Assembly (NCBI GenBank): GCA_003255025.1
Contig: QANY01013371.1
Coordinates: forward strand, 1,447,263-1,511,262
Origin: Datisca glomerata
Lineage: Eukaryota > Streptophyta > Magnoliopsida > Cucurbitales > Datiscaceae
Reading direction: 5' to 3'
DNA: 64,000 bases
Positions within the stretch are counted from its first letter, which is position 1; each line of letters opens with the position of its first letter. The notes below the pieces were generated by a model. That model was not told the origin of the DNA, searched no databases, and saw nothing but the letters and a program-made list of their open reading frames with translations. This document shows positions 12,183-24,886 of this stretch, one piece after another. A program made the translations under genes and the position numbers.

Positions 12183-13208
12183 TTAAGATGTGGCCACCCA
12201 ATAAGGTTCCCAATTTAACCTCAATCCATGATTCTCACTCTCACCCTCTTTGCACCTGCATGACCTCTCTAATAATTCCATTCCCATTTCACCCCCAACA
12301 TTCATCTTATTCCTATCCATCTCCTCATTTTCTTCTAAGTACTCTTCCTCCTCTTCTCCCACTTCCAATTCCTCATTAGCATCATTGTCATTTTCTCTGC
12401 TTTCAGTTTCTTCATTTTCCTCATTTTCTTCCTTAACATCTCGTGGGTCAAAACCAGCACTACTACTTTTCAAAAGGCAGAGTCTAAGGCGGCCATGGCT
12501 CCGTTCGGCTAGGAAAAGAGAGGGACTTGTTGGGGTCTTGACGGCTTCGATTATCAACCGCCCGTCTTCGCGATGGGGCCGGACACTAAGAGACTCTATT
12601 CCTCTTATGGTCGTCAATGGTGGTGGAAAATTCTGATGATTAATCACTTTTCCACCTCTCAAAAGTTGACGTGATTTGAACTTGGACTGCTGCTCCCTTG
12701 TCTGCAAATTCCCATCTTTCGCTGACTCCGATTGAGACTGTGAGAAAAAAAGGGTGTTGTCAATGAAATCAGAGCCAGTTTCATTGCCCAAGTTTTCAGT
12801 GCAAAGTTGGAGGCTTTTTTCACTAAGTGTTGATTGAGAACGCTTAACAAGAGGATGGACATAATTAGATTCCTGCTTCTTGTCCATTGATTCTTTGGGA
12901 AGTTGGGTGTTTGTGGAGAGAGATTGGAGGAAAGTCCATCCACCCAAATCAGAAGATTTGGTAATGGTGTTGGTGGTGGGGTTTTCATGGAGGTAATGGC
13001 TGTTGGGCTTATTGGTAATTTCATCATGTTGGAATTTGTCTGAGAAGTCTTTGGTGTTTGAATCTAGAAAGCAAGATTTCAATGCAAATTCAAAGGGTTG
13101 AGAGAAGTTTGGTTTTGGCGAAGACAATTTGAGCCTAAGTGTTCTTTGTTCAACGAGCTGTGACTGATCTAGACATGACTGTAAACCTCTGCATACCATT
13201 GCTGCCAT
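12183..13208 (-). CDS. FANTASTIC FOUR-like protein, single exon
   Basis: FAF proteins are plant-specific and influence shoot meristem size; Arabidopsis members repress WUSCHEL and respond to CLAVATA signalling (family knowledge). The 341-aa protein begins MAAMVCRGLQSCLD. I chose this Met over one nine codons upstream because FAF proteins start near the GLQSC motif. Then come GGWTFLQSLS, the FAF signature YVHPLVKRSQSTLSEKSLQL with CTENLGNETG, and the FAF domain (FPPPLTTIRG, VRPHREDGRLIIEAVK, SHGRLRLCLL). A strongly acidic Glu/Asn-rich tract follows, and the end is WEPYWVATS. Order and length fit FAF1-4. The acidic tract makes the opposite strand look open; that is a shadow. The stop is TAA at 12185-12183. 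No neighbour suggests its regulation. Confidence 0.9.
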   Translation of the reverse strand: MAAMVCRGLQSCLDQSQLVEQRTLRLKLSSPKPNFSQPFEFALKSCFLDSNTKDFSDKFQHDEITNKPNSHYLHENPTTNTITKSSDLGGWTFLQSLSTNTQLPKESMDKKQESNYVHPLVKRSQSTLSEKSLQLCTENLGNETGSDFIDNTLFFSQSQSESAKDGNLQTREQQSKFKSRQLLRGGKVINHQNFPPPLTTIRGIESLSVRPHREDGRLIIEAVKTPTSPSLFLAERSHGRLRLCLLKSSSAGFDPRDVKEENEENEETESRENDNDANEELEVGEEEEEYLEENEEMDRNKMNVGGEMGMELLERSCRCKEGESENHGLRLNWEPYWVATS

Positions 13209-13480
13209 GAGCTTAGCTTTTGTTGAGATATTCAAAGCAGAGAGGAGTTGATTTGGAATTCAAAAATTGAAGTGAAAAGGAATTAGTAACGGTTGTGATT
13301 TTGAGGAAGAAAAAGAAGGAAGATTGAGAGCTGCAGAGGAAGGGTGAGGTGAGCATGGAGAGATAAGTGAGAGGTGGGATGTGAATTTGTAGTGCTCAAA
13401 AAGTGCTCCAAGAGTCAGTGTAGAGAGAGAGAGAGCTTTTTAGGCCACTTGATATAAATAATGCCACACACTACATTATA
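13209..13480. promoter_or_regulatory. Likely 5' UTR and proximal promoter of the FAF-like gene, with a GA tract
   Basis: Upstream of the start on the minus strand lies purine/pyrimidine-biased sequence with a (GA)n tract at about 13420-13434 (CT-rich in the gene's sense). A TATA-like TATTTATA occurs near 13452-13459 in gene orientation. Positions are approximate and the transcription start was not determined. Confidence 0.4.
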
Positions 13481-15017
13481 GAATTAGAGAATATAAATAA
13501 ACAAACAAACAAAAGGGGGAAATATAGGTATTATTCTGTATTTAATTTTGGGTTTTGACTTCTATTTGTTTAGAATTGGGAATTTTAGCCCAAATAAAAA
13601 GAAATGGAGAATTGAACTTATATGAGCATGAATATAATACTTGAGACTTGAGATAGAATTTATTTTTTTCTAGTAACACTGGAGTACCACGTTTTCAGTT
13701 CATTCATACCATTTGACGAGCATGTCGGGTATTCACGGTTGAGTAATATAAATTTAATGTTTTGAACGGTTCAAAAATCATCAAAATTTTGAATCGAAAC
13801 GAAATTCTGGTTCTCTGATTTTCCCGAACCAAACACATAAAAAACCAGCCGAACCAGTCATTTTCGATTCGGTTCGGTCGGTTCAAGACAATTTTGAACA
13901 CATCTACAATCATGTATCTTTTTCAAATTCTGAAAAAATTCCATTTACCATTTCATCTTCTCAAAATTCAACTAGAAATAATGTATTTTATTACACATGA
14001 CAATTGATAATATGCATGGGTAACGAATACTCGATACTCCGAAAGTACTGAAATTTTTCTACATGCTTGGCTAATGATCATGTGAGAATGAGCTTTTTCT
14101 CATTGCTAATAATATATACCAATCAATTTTAAGTACCATATAATATAATTAAATATAATATCGAGTAAAAAAATAAGTAGGTCTCACTAATAATATTAAA
14201 TATTATTCATCAAATAAAATATAACTCATTCATACATAATCAGACTTAAAATAGAAAATCTTCACCGCTGATATGAACTGGAAGCAGAAGGTTTTCACCA
14301 CCCAAATGCTATGTGTGTGTATTTTTGCCCTCGAGAGTCAAACCCCCCAAAGTTTAAAGAAAAACAAGACATCAGCCCACCCCTTTTGAAATTTCTTTAA
14401 TTTTGTTCATGTCTTTAGAAAATTACACATTTAGACATTGTTTCTGCTGACTAACTTTGACTATACCTTCTATCCATACACTATCATTTGTACCAATCAG
14501 AACCAAACAATTAATATGTTAACAAATTTCTTAGAGTGCAAAAGAAAGGTTAATTTCGTCAGATACTTAAACTCTCTCTCTCTTTTTTCTGTAATGTTTT
14601 GGTTTGTGAGCAAAGAGAAGACTGCATGCTACACATATGGCCTCAAAATCATTATGTTTCCCGAAATTAATGTCAGGAGGACAATAGCCGGTGGCCTTAT
14701 TTTCCGCCATAGATTAGAGATTTTGGTTTGACACACCACCCTTCCATATCCTATGAATTTCAAATCCACTCATAATTAACTTCCAAGAAAATTTATGATA
14801 GAATTGACACAATAGTAAAATTCGATTCATAGTATAAGATTATAAGTTGAAGTCATAAGTATTTCAAATTCAGTCATAATTTTAACCGAAAAAAGCTTGT
14901 AGTAAAATTTTATTAACATCTTAATTTTTTTTAATAAATCACCAAACATTTAGTTTCTTTTTATAATGTGATTAAATAGTTTATTATGTGATTAATTAAG
15001 TAATTGATTATGGAAAG

Positions 15018-15054
<37 letters not shown>

Positions 15055-16004
15055 AGTATTGAGATCATTCTGTTGGAGTTGTAGCTGTAGGCTTCCATTA
15101 ATTTTCCCATTTTAAATGAACATTTGTTGTCCAGCCCATTGCCATTACACTAATTGTACGAAAATTCATGTTTAAAGTCTCTTTTCGCAAGAAAATGAGT
15201 GATCCTCCACTATGTCACTCCCCCCTTTTGTTTGTCGGCTAGGTGCTTACCTATGATACCCTAGTATGATTTCTTATTGTTCTTTGTTTCCGATCAAAAT
15301 TCTCTCCTGTTCTAAAACACAATAACTTCTTGTTGATAAGTTTTAACATTCACTATTGAATACGCGTAAAATCTTCACCATGTCATATGAATGGAGGAGA
15401 ATCAATTAAGAAAGAGTAAATAGATCTCTATCGTGAGAAAACGAGAAGAGAGAAATCAGAGCTATAAGATGGATCAGATAGTTACGTTTGATTCGATAAT
15501 TATTAAGGCAAAATAGTCAACTTAGTAGTTGAGAGAAACAAACAAGGCATGAGGGGGTCATGTTTGAGAAAGATCTCACAAGCATGAGGATAATCCTAGG
15601 AACATGATGACACTATCGAAAATATAAGGGAAGTGTGACAATTTTTCCCTTTTTTTTATTAATTTGTTAATATACTAAAAATTGTATATAAATATAGGCT
15701 CATGTAATAAATGACAATCAATTCTAATAAATATAATTGAATCGAAAATTACAGAGCATTTACTCTTCTCTCTTTTCTCATCATTATTAGAACTTTCACT
15801 AACGTGGAGGAAAAATCATTTACAACTACATTTTCATTGTTCTAAATTTTCCGCTACAGAAAATCAAAATAAAAAGTATTTGCAAATTTTATAGCGCTGA
15901 TCTTAACAGTTGAAAATGAAATGAATCTCTTTATCTCTCTCTAATAGTCTTTACTAATTATGGGATAAAAAACTCAATATTATGTCATGATATAGAAGTT
16001 TACA
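13481..16004. other. Gene-free intergenic region
   Basis: No gene is recognised. Around 13840-13905 there is a segment (CCGAACC, GGTTCGGTCGGTTC, CAATTTTGAACAC) that recurs in altered form at 55686-55735, so it belongs to a dispersed repeat. A microsatellite (AT)n followed by (GT)n lies at about 15018-15054. Confidence 0.5.
15018..15054. repeat. (AT)n(GT)n compound microsatellite
   Basis: Roughly thirteen AT units run directly into about five GT units. A likely polymorphic marker. Confidence 0.9.
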
Positions 16005-16768
16005 TGTTGATGCGGAAAGATATGTCAACATCGATTGTCGAGGGAACCGTCACGCGTCACTTGATGATCCATTCAGGGATCTGTAAAAATCAAGAATAAT
16101 CGTGAAGCAGTAGGCAGGGCACCGGGGAGTGCCCCACCTAATGCACTCTGATGATCAAGTCAATAGATTGTGTAGAAAAAATAGCAGTGCGGAGATTTGC
16201 TTACCATTAAATGAAGATCATCATATATTTATAATGATTTTCTATATTAGTCAAACGCCCCGGTTCAATGTATCTCTGTCCTTATTCTGGTAAGGAATGA
16301 AGTTATTTATGGAGAATATTCCCATAATTATGATATTTTGGTTATCATCTTATCTTCTTTAACACACATTGAGATTGCTTTATAGAAGTGTTGTGCCCAT
16401 ATCATTTCCCTGTATGACTGATTATCATATTTTTGTTGTATCGGGATAATGATCTCGGCTATCTCGAGTAGTCGCGATCTTATATATGGAAGAACCTCAG
16501 TCATCCTAGTGATTTTAATAGTGTAAGTATATGTGAGATCATGTCCATCGTACTGGTCGTGGAAGGGGCCTCAGTCATCTTGGTGACCTCAGTCAAGTAA
16601 GAGTCATCAGTTTGGACTTAATGTGGACCCTCCCCTGAATGAGAGTATTAGGCCTTAGTCCGAGTGTTTCCTCTCTCCTACATTACAAATTTCAAGAGCA
16701 TTTTCATTTATTCTTGTAAATCCCTTAATTCTTCATTAATAACAAATTTGGTTAGTTTCACACAAAAA
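16005..16768 (+). mobile_element. Probable solo LTR of a retrotransposon
   Basis: The segment starts TGTTGATGCGG and ends near TTAGTTTCACACA. It has less AT-rich composition than its surroundings, internal repeats of CCTCAGTCATC and TGGTGACCTCAG, and a 3' part (ATTCTTGTAAATCCC, AATTCTTCATTAATAA) like the polyadenylation end of plant LTRs. No matching second LTR and no gag-pol sequence were seen nearby. I could not find a target-site duplication, so the exact borders are uncertain. Confidence 0.4.
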
Positions 16769-18050
16769 AAAATTCCAAATTTGGTTAGAAGAGTGTCATC
16801 CGATTTAAGTGAATGTTATCTTTTCTGAACTCTTTTTAATATATTATTAGTCTCAAACAAAATTTGAGATTTTATTTTACCTTAAAAATGCTCGAAAAAC
16901 GTAATAACATATTATATTGTAGAGTAATTCTATACCGACTAAATAATATATTAATCAAGATTTAAATGACTAAGTGATGTGACAATCATTTAAATGATAA
17001 TTTGCCAAACCATTTTAACAACTCATAAAATATCAACTTATAAATTATTATCACATCACTTGATCATTGAAAACTTGATAAATTATTTTATCATCTTAAA
17101 ATTTTATTATATTATATGAATATGGAGTAAAAAGCAATATAAACAAAAGTCCATTCCTCTCTTAGTTCACATCTAGTTTGTTGGAATAGCAAGTTGAGTT
17201 TGGTAAAAGACTGTTGAAGCATTTTATACATTTGGTGACATAACACTATATCTGTTGGAGTACTACGATAGTAGTGGAACTAAATTTAATTCAAATAAAT
17301 TCTAACATATGATAAGAATTAACACAATCTCAAGCTTATTACAGATTCAAAGAATAAGAGTTGGAATCAAATACATGCAAATTTCATAAAAAAAAACACT
17401 TTGAACACAAAGTTCATTTACAAACCCTAACTATAGTTAATAACTAAGTCATGTGGGCAGATAATGAATGACCAACCCTAGCTAGAAACTAAAAGCAAGA
17501 GGGAAAAGGTTTTCTTTTTCTTCATTAGCCTATAAAGTTGCAGTTGCCAGTTAGGGCTCATGGCCAAGTTCATTAAAGACTGCCTTTTCAAGTTGTGAAT
17601 TTCCAAGTACAGTATTTTGTAGAGTACATTATGCCATTAAAGGAAAAAGAATGAGAGCTGGACACAGTTAACATCTTAGTATTTGTACGTTGGAACATTT
17701 GGATGAAATAAAGGGAGAAAAGCTGTCATAGGCTAACATCTGAAAGAATGAAAATATATCCTTTTGTACTAACATTGTCTTTCTCACGTTGTATTTCTAT
17801 TCTCACGTTGTATTTCTAATTAAGGTTAAATTACATCAACGTAATTGTCTTAATTACACGGACGTTTCATATAGTTTTAATTATACATACACCGTTCTAG
17901 CTTTATTTTTAGATTTTTTTACATACAAATAAGTTTGTACATTTTATTTTTTCAAAATATCCTCAAATCTTGCTTTCTTTAAGAAATTCATAGTCACGAG
18001 CACTTATTTGTAAAAATTATAGTTTCTAAACTGTCAGGTCAGGTGTTAGG
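16769..18050. other. Gene-free intergenic region
   Basis: AT-rich sequence with no supported gene, RNA or mobile element. At 17797-17818 a short segment (TCTCACGTTGTATTTCTA-like) is tandemly duplicated. Confidence 0.45.
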
Positions 18051-18059
18051 AGACGTGAA

Positions 18060-18512
18060 AGTTTAGGAAAATTTTCTCTAACACCCATTGTAATTTACTT
18101 AAATGATAGATTCACCCCTCTAATTTGAAAAATGATAAAATAAGTCTATTTTCTGTTAAAAAACTGTTAGTTTAAATGTGAAAATTTTCTCCAACACTTA
18201 TTGTAATTTACTTAAATGATAGATACACCCCTCTAGTTTAAATGTTAAAAAATTGTTAGTTTATAATCTAGAACATAAGTCGATCCGGTTTTTTCAGGTT
18301 TAGGTGAATTTTAGTTTGAATATAAAAAAATTTATTTTAAAAATTGTTAAACTTTGGAATAAAATGAGAGGCAATTTTGGTATTACATGCTAGTAAAAGG
18401 TGATAGTTTTAGATTTGAGGTTTTTTTAGTGAAACCTAACATTAAAGATGTTTGTGTCATTTTTCAGACTATATGATTATCTGTGTCATTTAAGTAAACT
18501 ACAAAGGATATT
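18060..18512. repeat. Foldback-like repeat with a duplicated left arm
   Basis: A segment with TTGTAATTTACTTAAATGAT occurs near 18089 and again near 18206, followed both times by AGAT(T/A)CACCCCTCTA. An inverted relative, CATTTAAGTAAACTACAAAGG, lies near 18488. The arms therefore face each other with the left one duplicated at a spacing of about 117 bp. No coding capacity. Probably a non-autonomous transposon or foldback element; the family is unknown. Confidence 0.45.
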
Positions 18513-21500
18513 AAAAGAATCTTTCTTGAAGTTTATATATCATGATTCTCTAAAGAATAGATTCTCAATAGGAATTAACGTTTTTTCCCATTTTCAATTT
18601 CCTATTACTAAGAGCTGATAAGGCAATATTGTATTGTCCAATGTCCATACATACATATAGAGAATAGAACAAAATTAGAATCGTTAGAGATATATACCAA
18701 ACTAAAACTAAAACTAGAAGGTCAAGATTCTTGAAAAAACAAGCTTTCCTAACATTATGGTTAAGATATTGTTGAAAGAAAACAAGTGTCAAATAGCAAC
18801 CTATGTGCTACTCCAAAGGCAGAAAGCCAAAACCCATTGAATAAGAAAAAAAGACTTCCTCTTACTAAAATTATATATATAGGGTGACACTTATTTCATC
18901 AAATAGATTTGTCAAAAAATGGCATCTAAATTCATGGTCATAATTTGTTTCAAAAGAATCAAGTACAAAAATGTCTAAGTCCGGCCTTCAATTAGTAGAG
19001 ACAATCCTTTCTAGCTAGAATTTTCCATAGTTCAAGTCTAAGGCCTACAATTAGTGCACCTGTGGAGCAGGCAATTTAGCCCCCAAGTCAACATATTTTT
19101 AATTTCATATGGAGAACAAAATTGATGATTTACATTTTGATTAATCTATTAGCTTACAATAAAAATTTAATAAAAAAAATCCTGTTCTGTTTATATTCTG
19201 CAAGTTGAAAGAACTTTGAGACATATTGCACCATTTTTTGCCTTACCAAAAGGTAAAGAAAAACATAGAAAACAAATTGTTAATTATGTCTGTTTAACCA
19301 AGCGTCTGCATTATAATATCATGAGTTCGACTCACAATATTTTTCAATCTCCGTAAAATGTAAGAAAAAATTTAAACTCGATCGGGACCTTCGTACTCTT
19401 AGAAGAATTTAATATTCATACAAAATATATATCTTGTTAAATTAACTTGGAAAAGGAAGGGAACTTAAAACTTTAATAAGTTGTAATTTTTTTTTAATAA
19501 ACATTGCGTAATAATACCCAATATGGATATAAAAGTTCATTCAGGGCATGTGGTCCTAATCCACAAAGGTACACTCCCCACACTCCCCTAACAAAGAAGA
19601 TGATTCATTAACCGTATTATATATATATTAACTAATAACAAACCATGATCTAATTAATATTAAATAGTAATTAAATAAGCTAATTAACCTTTGGTTGCTC
19701 GAAGTGAGCATGCTTAATCAAAAATTAATCATCTATTTAGTACTAAAGCTTTGTTTTAAAGCTGAAAAATAGCTAGCTGTGTCCTGAATGAGAAAAGAAA
19801 GAGCATCAAATTTGCATCAGAATCCATCAAGGGTATTTTAATTTAGGGTTTTTTGTTTTTAAATAATGGAGAATCTTTAATGAAAGACACTATACGTCAT
19901 GTTTCTTTGGCCTTTGAAGAAAAGCCTAGAGGTAAGCTTCTGATTTTTTTTCTTAATTATTAGTATTTTTTAATTAAGACTTTATTAAGAAAGACAAATA
20001 ATTCCAGTTCATGGCTCACATAAAAAATGTGAAAAAAGGTGGGGAAATAAAGAAAGAGCAGTAGCACTCTCTTCCTGACCTTTTTGACCATGTTAGTGGC
20101 ACCTTTTTTCTTCCATATGTCTCTAATTTTTAATTAATGTCTCATTTTCAACTTAAAGGAAACAGTGGCAATTAACAAAATAATCAGATGCCTACGTAAC
20201 CCATGCAACTAATCATTGTTTTTTGTTCTTTTTTTTTACAAATATATATACTATATGCTGATCTCACTCTTAATTAAAGAGATTGTTTAGGCTAACAACA
20301 ATGATTAATTATTTTAATGATATAATTTTTAGATTCATCCCCATAAAATGAAGATCAAAACTCATTTGTCATTAACTTGTGCTGATCATTTTCATGCTAA
20401 TTAAAATGATAACTTAGTAGTTTTTTTAAGTTAATAAAGTTATAATTTATAGGAGGATTAAGTATATCATGACTCGAACTCACCATTTTTCGAGTATAAA
20501 TATAGGAGCTTAAATAATGTGTCAATAACTATCTCGTGATTATTGACTAAAGTTAGTCTACTTAAAATGGTAGATATTTTTTTATTAAAGGCAGCGTGAC
20601 TCGAACTCACACACTCCTTTTGATTATATTGTAAAACTTCAATTTATTAACCGTACCAAACTATCTTGTCATAGTTTAATCAAATTGGTAATCGTGCATG
20701 AAACCTAGTTTTGACATAACTTTTTAGATGAGGAAGAGCACGATGTGAACAATCACAGTAATCTACGATAGCTTTATGATAAAGAATGAGGGGCATTCAG
20801 TTGATCTGATCTCAACTGGAATGCATGATTACAACACAATTTTTTTCTAAATTAAAATTAATTCAATGGTTAGTTATAAGTTACTATATTAAATTAATTT
20901 TTAATTAATAGATAATTAATGCATATCAAGCTCTAAAAAAGTTCGTGATTAATTAAGAGTTTAATTCTGAATTTGGAATCCATGTAGACAGTTAATTAAA
21001 TTACTAAACAAATGGTGACGTAATCTCTCCAATACTGAAATATTATTAAGGAAAAATATGGCCTAGAAACTATTGGATGAGGAGACAAAGAAGGGGAGAA
21101 GATCCAAGTAATCAGTGTTTTAATTTGAAGTAATTTTCCTACATTTCTGCTTCCAATCAGAAGACCTTATGTCGTAAGCCCATAAATATGCACACAATTT
21201 GTCCACCAAGTTAATTAATTGCTTTTCTTACACTGAAATGTAATTAGATCAGGGGGTGTTAAATTTCTATGGTACCATTATGATATTAGTATAGTAAAAA
21301 GGTTGAATTATTTGTTGATCAATAATATAATGATGTAACGATTTAAAAACACTACGGTATAATTACTATATGCATATACCTAGCTGATTGTTTTGATGGC
21401 TTACAACTTAGTAGTATAACATGAAAGCTTTCATGGTACAATGAATATATCAGTAGAATTTGGTTCTTTGCCGTTGGGAACTCAATGATAAAGAGTAGTT

Positions 21501-22239
21501 CGACAAATTTAGGTTGTTAAGTCTAACATGGACGATTCAAATCTAACACGCGATCTACAAGAAAATTTTCAATAAAATGACATATGGTATATCATATGTG
21601 TTGATGACTTAATTAAATAACAGTAATATATAGGACACCATTTTCTTTAGAACCCATGAAAAGCATAAAACGAGTTTGCTGACTATGGGGGAAGAGTGGT
21701 ATACACATAGATATCATGTTCTTTTGCCTATTGTTTTCTAGGTTCTAGTGTGTTAAAAGTTGGCTCTCTCTTGTGCAACCATTTTTCTGCTTAATGGATA
21801 GGGCAGAATGGTAAGAGAGAGAAATATATATTTGATATTTGGAGAATCTTGTCATGTAGAAATGGCGAAAAGAGCTTTTTGTATAAATTACATACTAATT
21901 AATAAGATTAAGCAACAAAAGCAAACCTTCCTTTACGTAAGACACAGTCCTGGTTTTAATTAGGACCTTACATAAGTGGATAAAAACTTAGTGTGAAGAA
22001 TACGAAGAATTAGAATAAATAAATCAAGTTCAATTAACAACTTTTTTATCATGTTTTTTCATTAATTTATATGAGAATGTGATATTCATAAATTTGTGAT
22101 GAGGATGACTAATCTAGGACCTGCTGGGACTAATTTCAGTTCACTAGGCTTTTCCGAAGCTACAATTTTTTTGGTATGAAAAAATGATATATGACTTGAA
22201 ATCATAATTTTGTAGGTGAATGAATTGATCGAGTATTCT
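18513..22239. other. Gene-free AT-rich intergenic region
   Basis: No gene or RNA is supported over 3.7 kb. Phrases resembling GACTCGAACTCAC near 20472 and 20590 look like dispersed repeat remnants rather than tRNA genes, because no cloverleaf surrounds them. Base composition is strongly AT-rich throughout. Confidence 0.5.
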
Positions 22240-22365
22240 TTTATTTTTTAAACTAGGAAGTACTTCATTACGAAGACAAAACAACTAAGAATTAAATAAT
22301 TGGAGTGCAAATCTCAACCCAAACCTTTGAAGTACAATGAACACCAGAAATTTTTGTTAAACGGT
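22240..22365 (-). pseudogene. 3' end of a LINE, cut off from its body by a CACTA insertion
   Basis: Read on the minus strand, this piece continues the LINE reading frame found at 27672 onward. Removing the CACTA and one copy of the GGT target duplication joins the frame through NEVADRLTK, the C-terminal motif of the RNase H domain. After it come a VWVE block and a stop codon in frame. The tract CTTTTATTTTTTAAA at about 22238-22252 may be the remnant of the element's poly(A) tail (T-rich on the plus strand). This left border is approximate. Confidence 0.65.
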
Positions 22366-23256
22366 CACTACTACAAAAATAGACTACAATGACAGCCATA
22401 AAAAAATTCTATGACAGTTTTGTTAAACCTGTCATGGAAAAAATGCACTCGGAGTGGAAGTTTTTTGTTTTGAGTTACTATGATAGTATATAAATAAACT
22501 ATCATAATATGTTTACCAATTATGACACCAATTATGACAGTGATTTTTTTAAACAATCATAAATTTTTTTGCCTTTTTTCAAATGACAGGTATGATATAA
22601 ACCTGTCATAGTTTTCAAGTTGAGGTTAATTACAAAAATATCATCTATACATTTCTCAAAACTCAATCCTCTCGCACAGAAAATCTTTCCTCTCTGAACA
22701 AACTCAAAGCTCTCTCTCTCGAACGAACTCAAATCTCTCTCTCAAACGAACTCTCAGCCTGCTCTCTTTTCCTCTCGAGCTCGCCTCTGTACTGCTATCT
22801 CTTTCTCAATAGTCATCTCTGCACGACTGCTCTCTCTCTATCTCTCTATCTCTCTCTATACTCCTCTCTCTGCTACTCCATCGTCTCTAATATGTCCTAT
22901 CTCTTGAATTTCAGCCTCCGACGACGGTTCTCACTCTCTCACGGTGAGTTTGTAGCTTTTTTCAGATGTATTTAGTGTTATTTATTCTGATTTAGTTTTA
23001 TTGAGATTTAGGGTTTAGATTTTGAGTTAGGGTTTAGTGTTTTCTGATTTATTTAGAGTTTAGAATTAGAGTTAGGGTTTAGAGTTTTCTGATTTATTTG
23101 GTTTCTCCATTTGGTTGTAAGGTTTGAATATTATGTTTTCGGGATTCGAGCGATGAATATTATGTTTTCTAGATTTGTCTTGTATTGTACTTTGTCTTCC
23201 AACCATTGGACTGGCCTGAATCTTATGTTTAATGTTGTGTTTACTTCTGGTTGCAA

Positions 23257-24886
23257 GATGAATCAAACCTTTGTATCTTTCTCGAGCTTATCACTCAGGG
23301 TTCCCTAATGAATCTTTATCGGACATATCATCTTCGAGATTCCATTGTTTGTATGGCAAGTTATGTGCGTGCACGAGTGTGTGCTCCCCCCCTTTGTATA
23401 TCATGTTGTGTGTGCGAGCATGTGTGCTTTTACACATCACAGTTCACACCATAGCCAAATGTTGACCTAGCAATAGAAATTATGTCCAATCAGCATGCTA
23501 TGTAAATCCCTGGGTATTTTTGTCAAAAACAATCCATGGGTATTTACTTAGATACATTGATTAAATGGTAATAGAAGAGCTAAGAGGTGATGAAACAAAG
23601 TTAACTAGACTATTCAGAAAATGAAGCGACTCTATGCATCTTTTTTAACTTCATTCAATTCGTATATTTCCATTTTTCTCAATTCAAATAATGGAATTGG
23701 CTTTCTTTTTTAGAGTTCTTTTATTATTTCTTTTAGAAATAGAATATTTTTTATGACCTATTTTTTTCTTTCTTTGAGATATTTAGAAACATGTTTGTTC
23801 TTTCTTTTAAAACTCTTAGAATTAGAAAACATTTCGTTTTCAATTTTTGAATTTTTTTTCAAGTTCTTTAAAAATGGGTTCAAAAAAATAAAGTTGTTTT
23901 CAGGGGGAACTAAAAGGCAGTTCAGCTTCCATTCCCCAAACTGTTAAAATACAAAAATCATTTTGTTGTCCTTTCTTTTTCATTGAATCTTTATTAGAGG
24001 ATTGTAGCTTAGATCTGTGCCAAGGTTTCAGACGAAATGGAAATAAGATCTTTATCTAAATACCGTCTGTTAACCAATTTTTAGGAAATTCTTTTTCTGA
24101 TAATTGCACCATTATAGGTGCATTTAACATGCATTTCTTTATTCTCTCTTTATAAGTTTTCCAGATCTAGACAAAGGATATACTTACTAAGTTATTCGAA
24201 GAAGTATTATAATGTCCTCTCAGATAAGCAGAGGAAACATAGGTAAAATATATTGATTTCCCAATAAGAGGAAAAAGTTTTCAGAATTTACAAAGATCAA
24301 AACAGCTGAAAATCCAGTGACATAAATATAAATAAATGAATTATACATAGATCCTTTTGTATTACCTATGAACAACCTTTTGGTCATGAAGATATTTCAG
24401 ACCATGTAGAAACTGTTTTATGTGGAGAAAGATAGGGGAAGGGAGTGAAGGAAGGATGAAGCTTTTGTAATTAATCTTCCTAGGTCTCACCTCATATTTT
24501 CTGCTATACAAGGGATATAAAGTATGCAAATATATTGATAGATGTAAGTGGTCAGTAAGAGAGAGAGAGAGAGGAAGCTTATGTAATTAATCTTCCAAAG
24601 TCTAATCTCACCTTTTCTGCTATACAAGGGATATCAAGTGTGCAAATATATTGGTGCATGGAATTGGATTAGTGAAGCTTGTAAATTTTGGGTTGGCAAA
24701 GATTTCTCCCACCGTCCCTACTTCATTTTTTGTTCTTTTTTTTTTTGCTTTTTCACTATTTTCACTTTCAAGTTAGAGTAAAATTTCATTCTCCTACTTT
24801 GATGGTTCTGACTTGTGCTTTGTCAAGCAACAAAATTGAATGATGTTAAATCATGCAAGGGAACTCCATTCTGGATGGCACCTGAG
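23257..24886 (+). pseudogene. MEKK1-like MAPKKK kinase-domain fragments captured in the CACTA
   Basis: Exon-like pieces in order on the plus strand: 23257-23343 (DESNLCIFLELITQGS, then NLYRTYHLRDS); 24511-24552 (RDIKYANILIDVSG); 24627-24701 (RDIKCANILV, then VKLVNFGLAK); 24828-24886 (ATKLNDVKSCKGTPFWMAPE), followed by a GT. They correspond to the hinge, catalytic loop, activation segment and APE motif of plant MEKK1-type MAP kinase kinase kinases. Intron-like DNA separates them, so genomic rather than cDNA sequence was captured. The catalytic-loop piece is duplicated with a spacing of about 118 bp. The metal-binding DFG motif reads NFG and the N- and C-lobe remainder is missing, so no active kinase can be made. 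Confidence 0.85.

Noticed and set aside
12250..12636. Long open frame on the plus strand inside the FAF-like gene
   Set aside because: It is the antisense shadow of the acidic Glu-rich tract; its Ser/Pro/Phe-rich translation matches no family.
20465..20600. tRNA-like GACTCGAACTCAC words
   Set aside because: No acceptor stem, D-arm or anticodon arm could be arranged around them.
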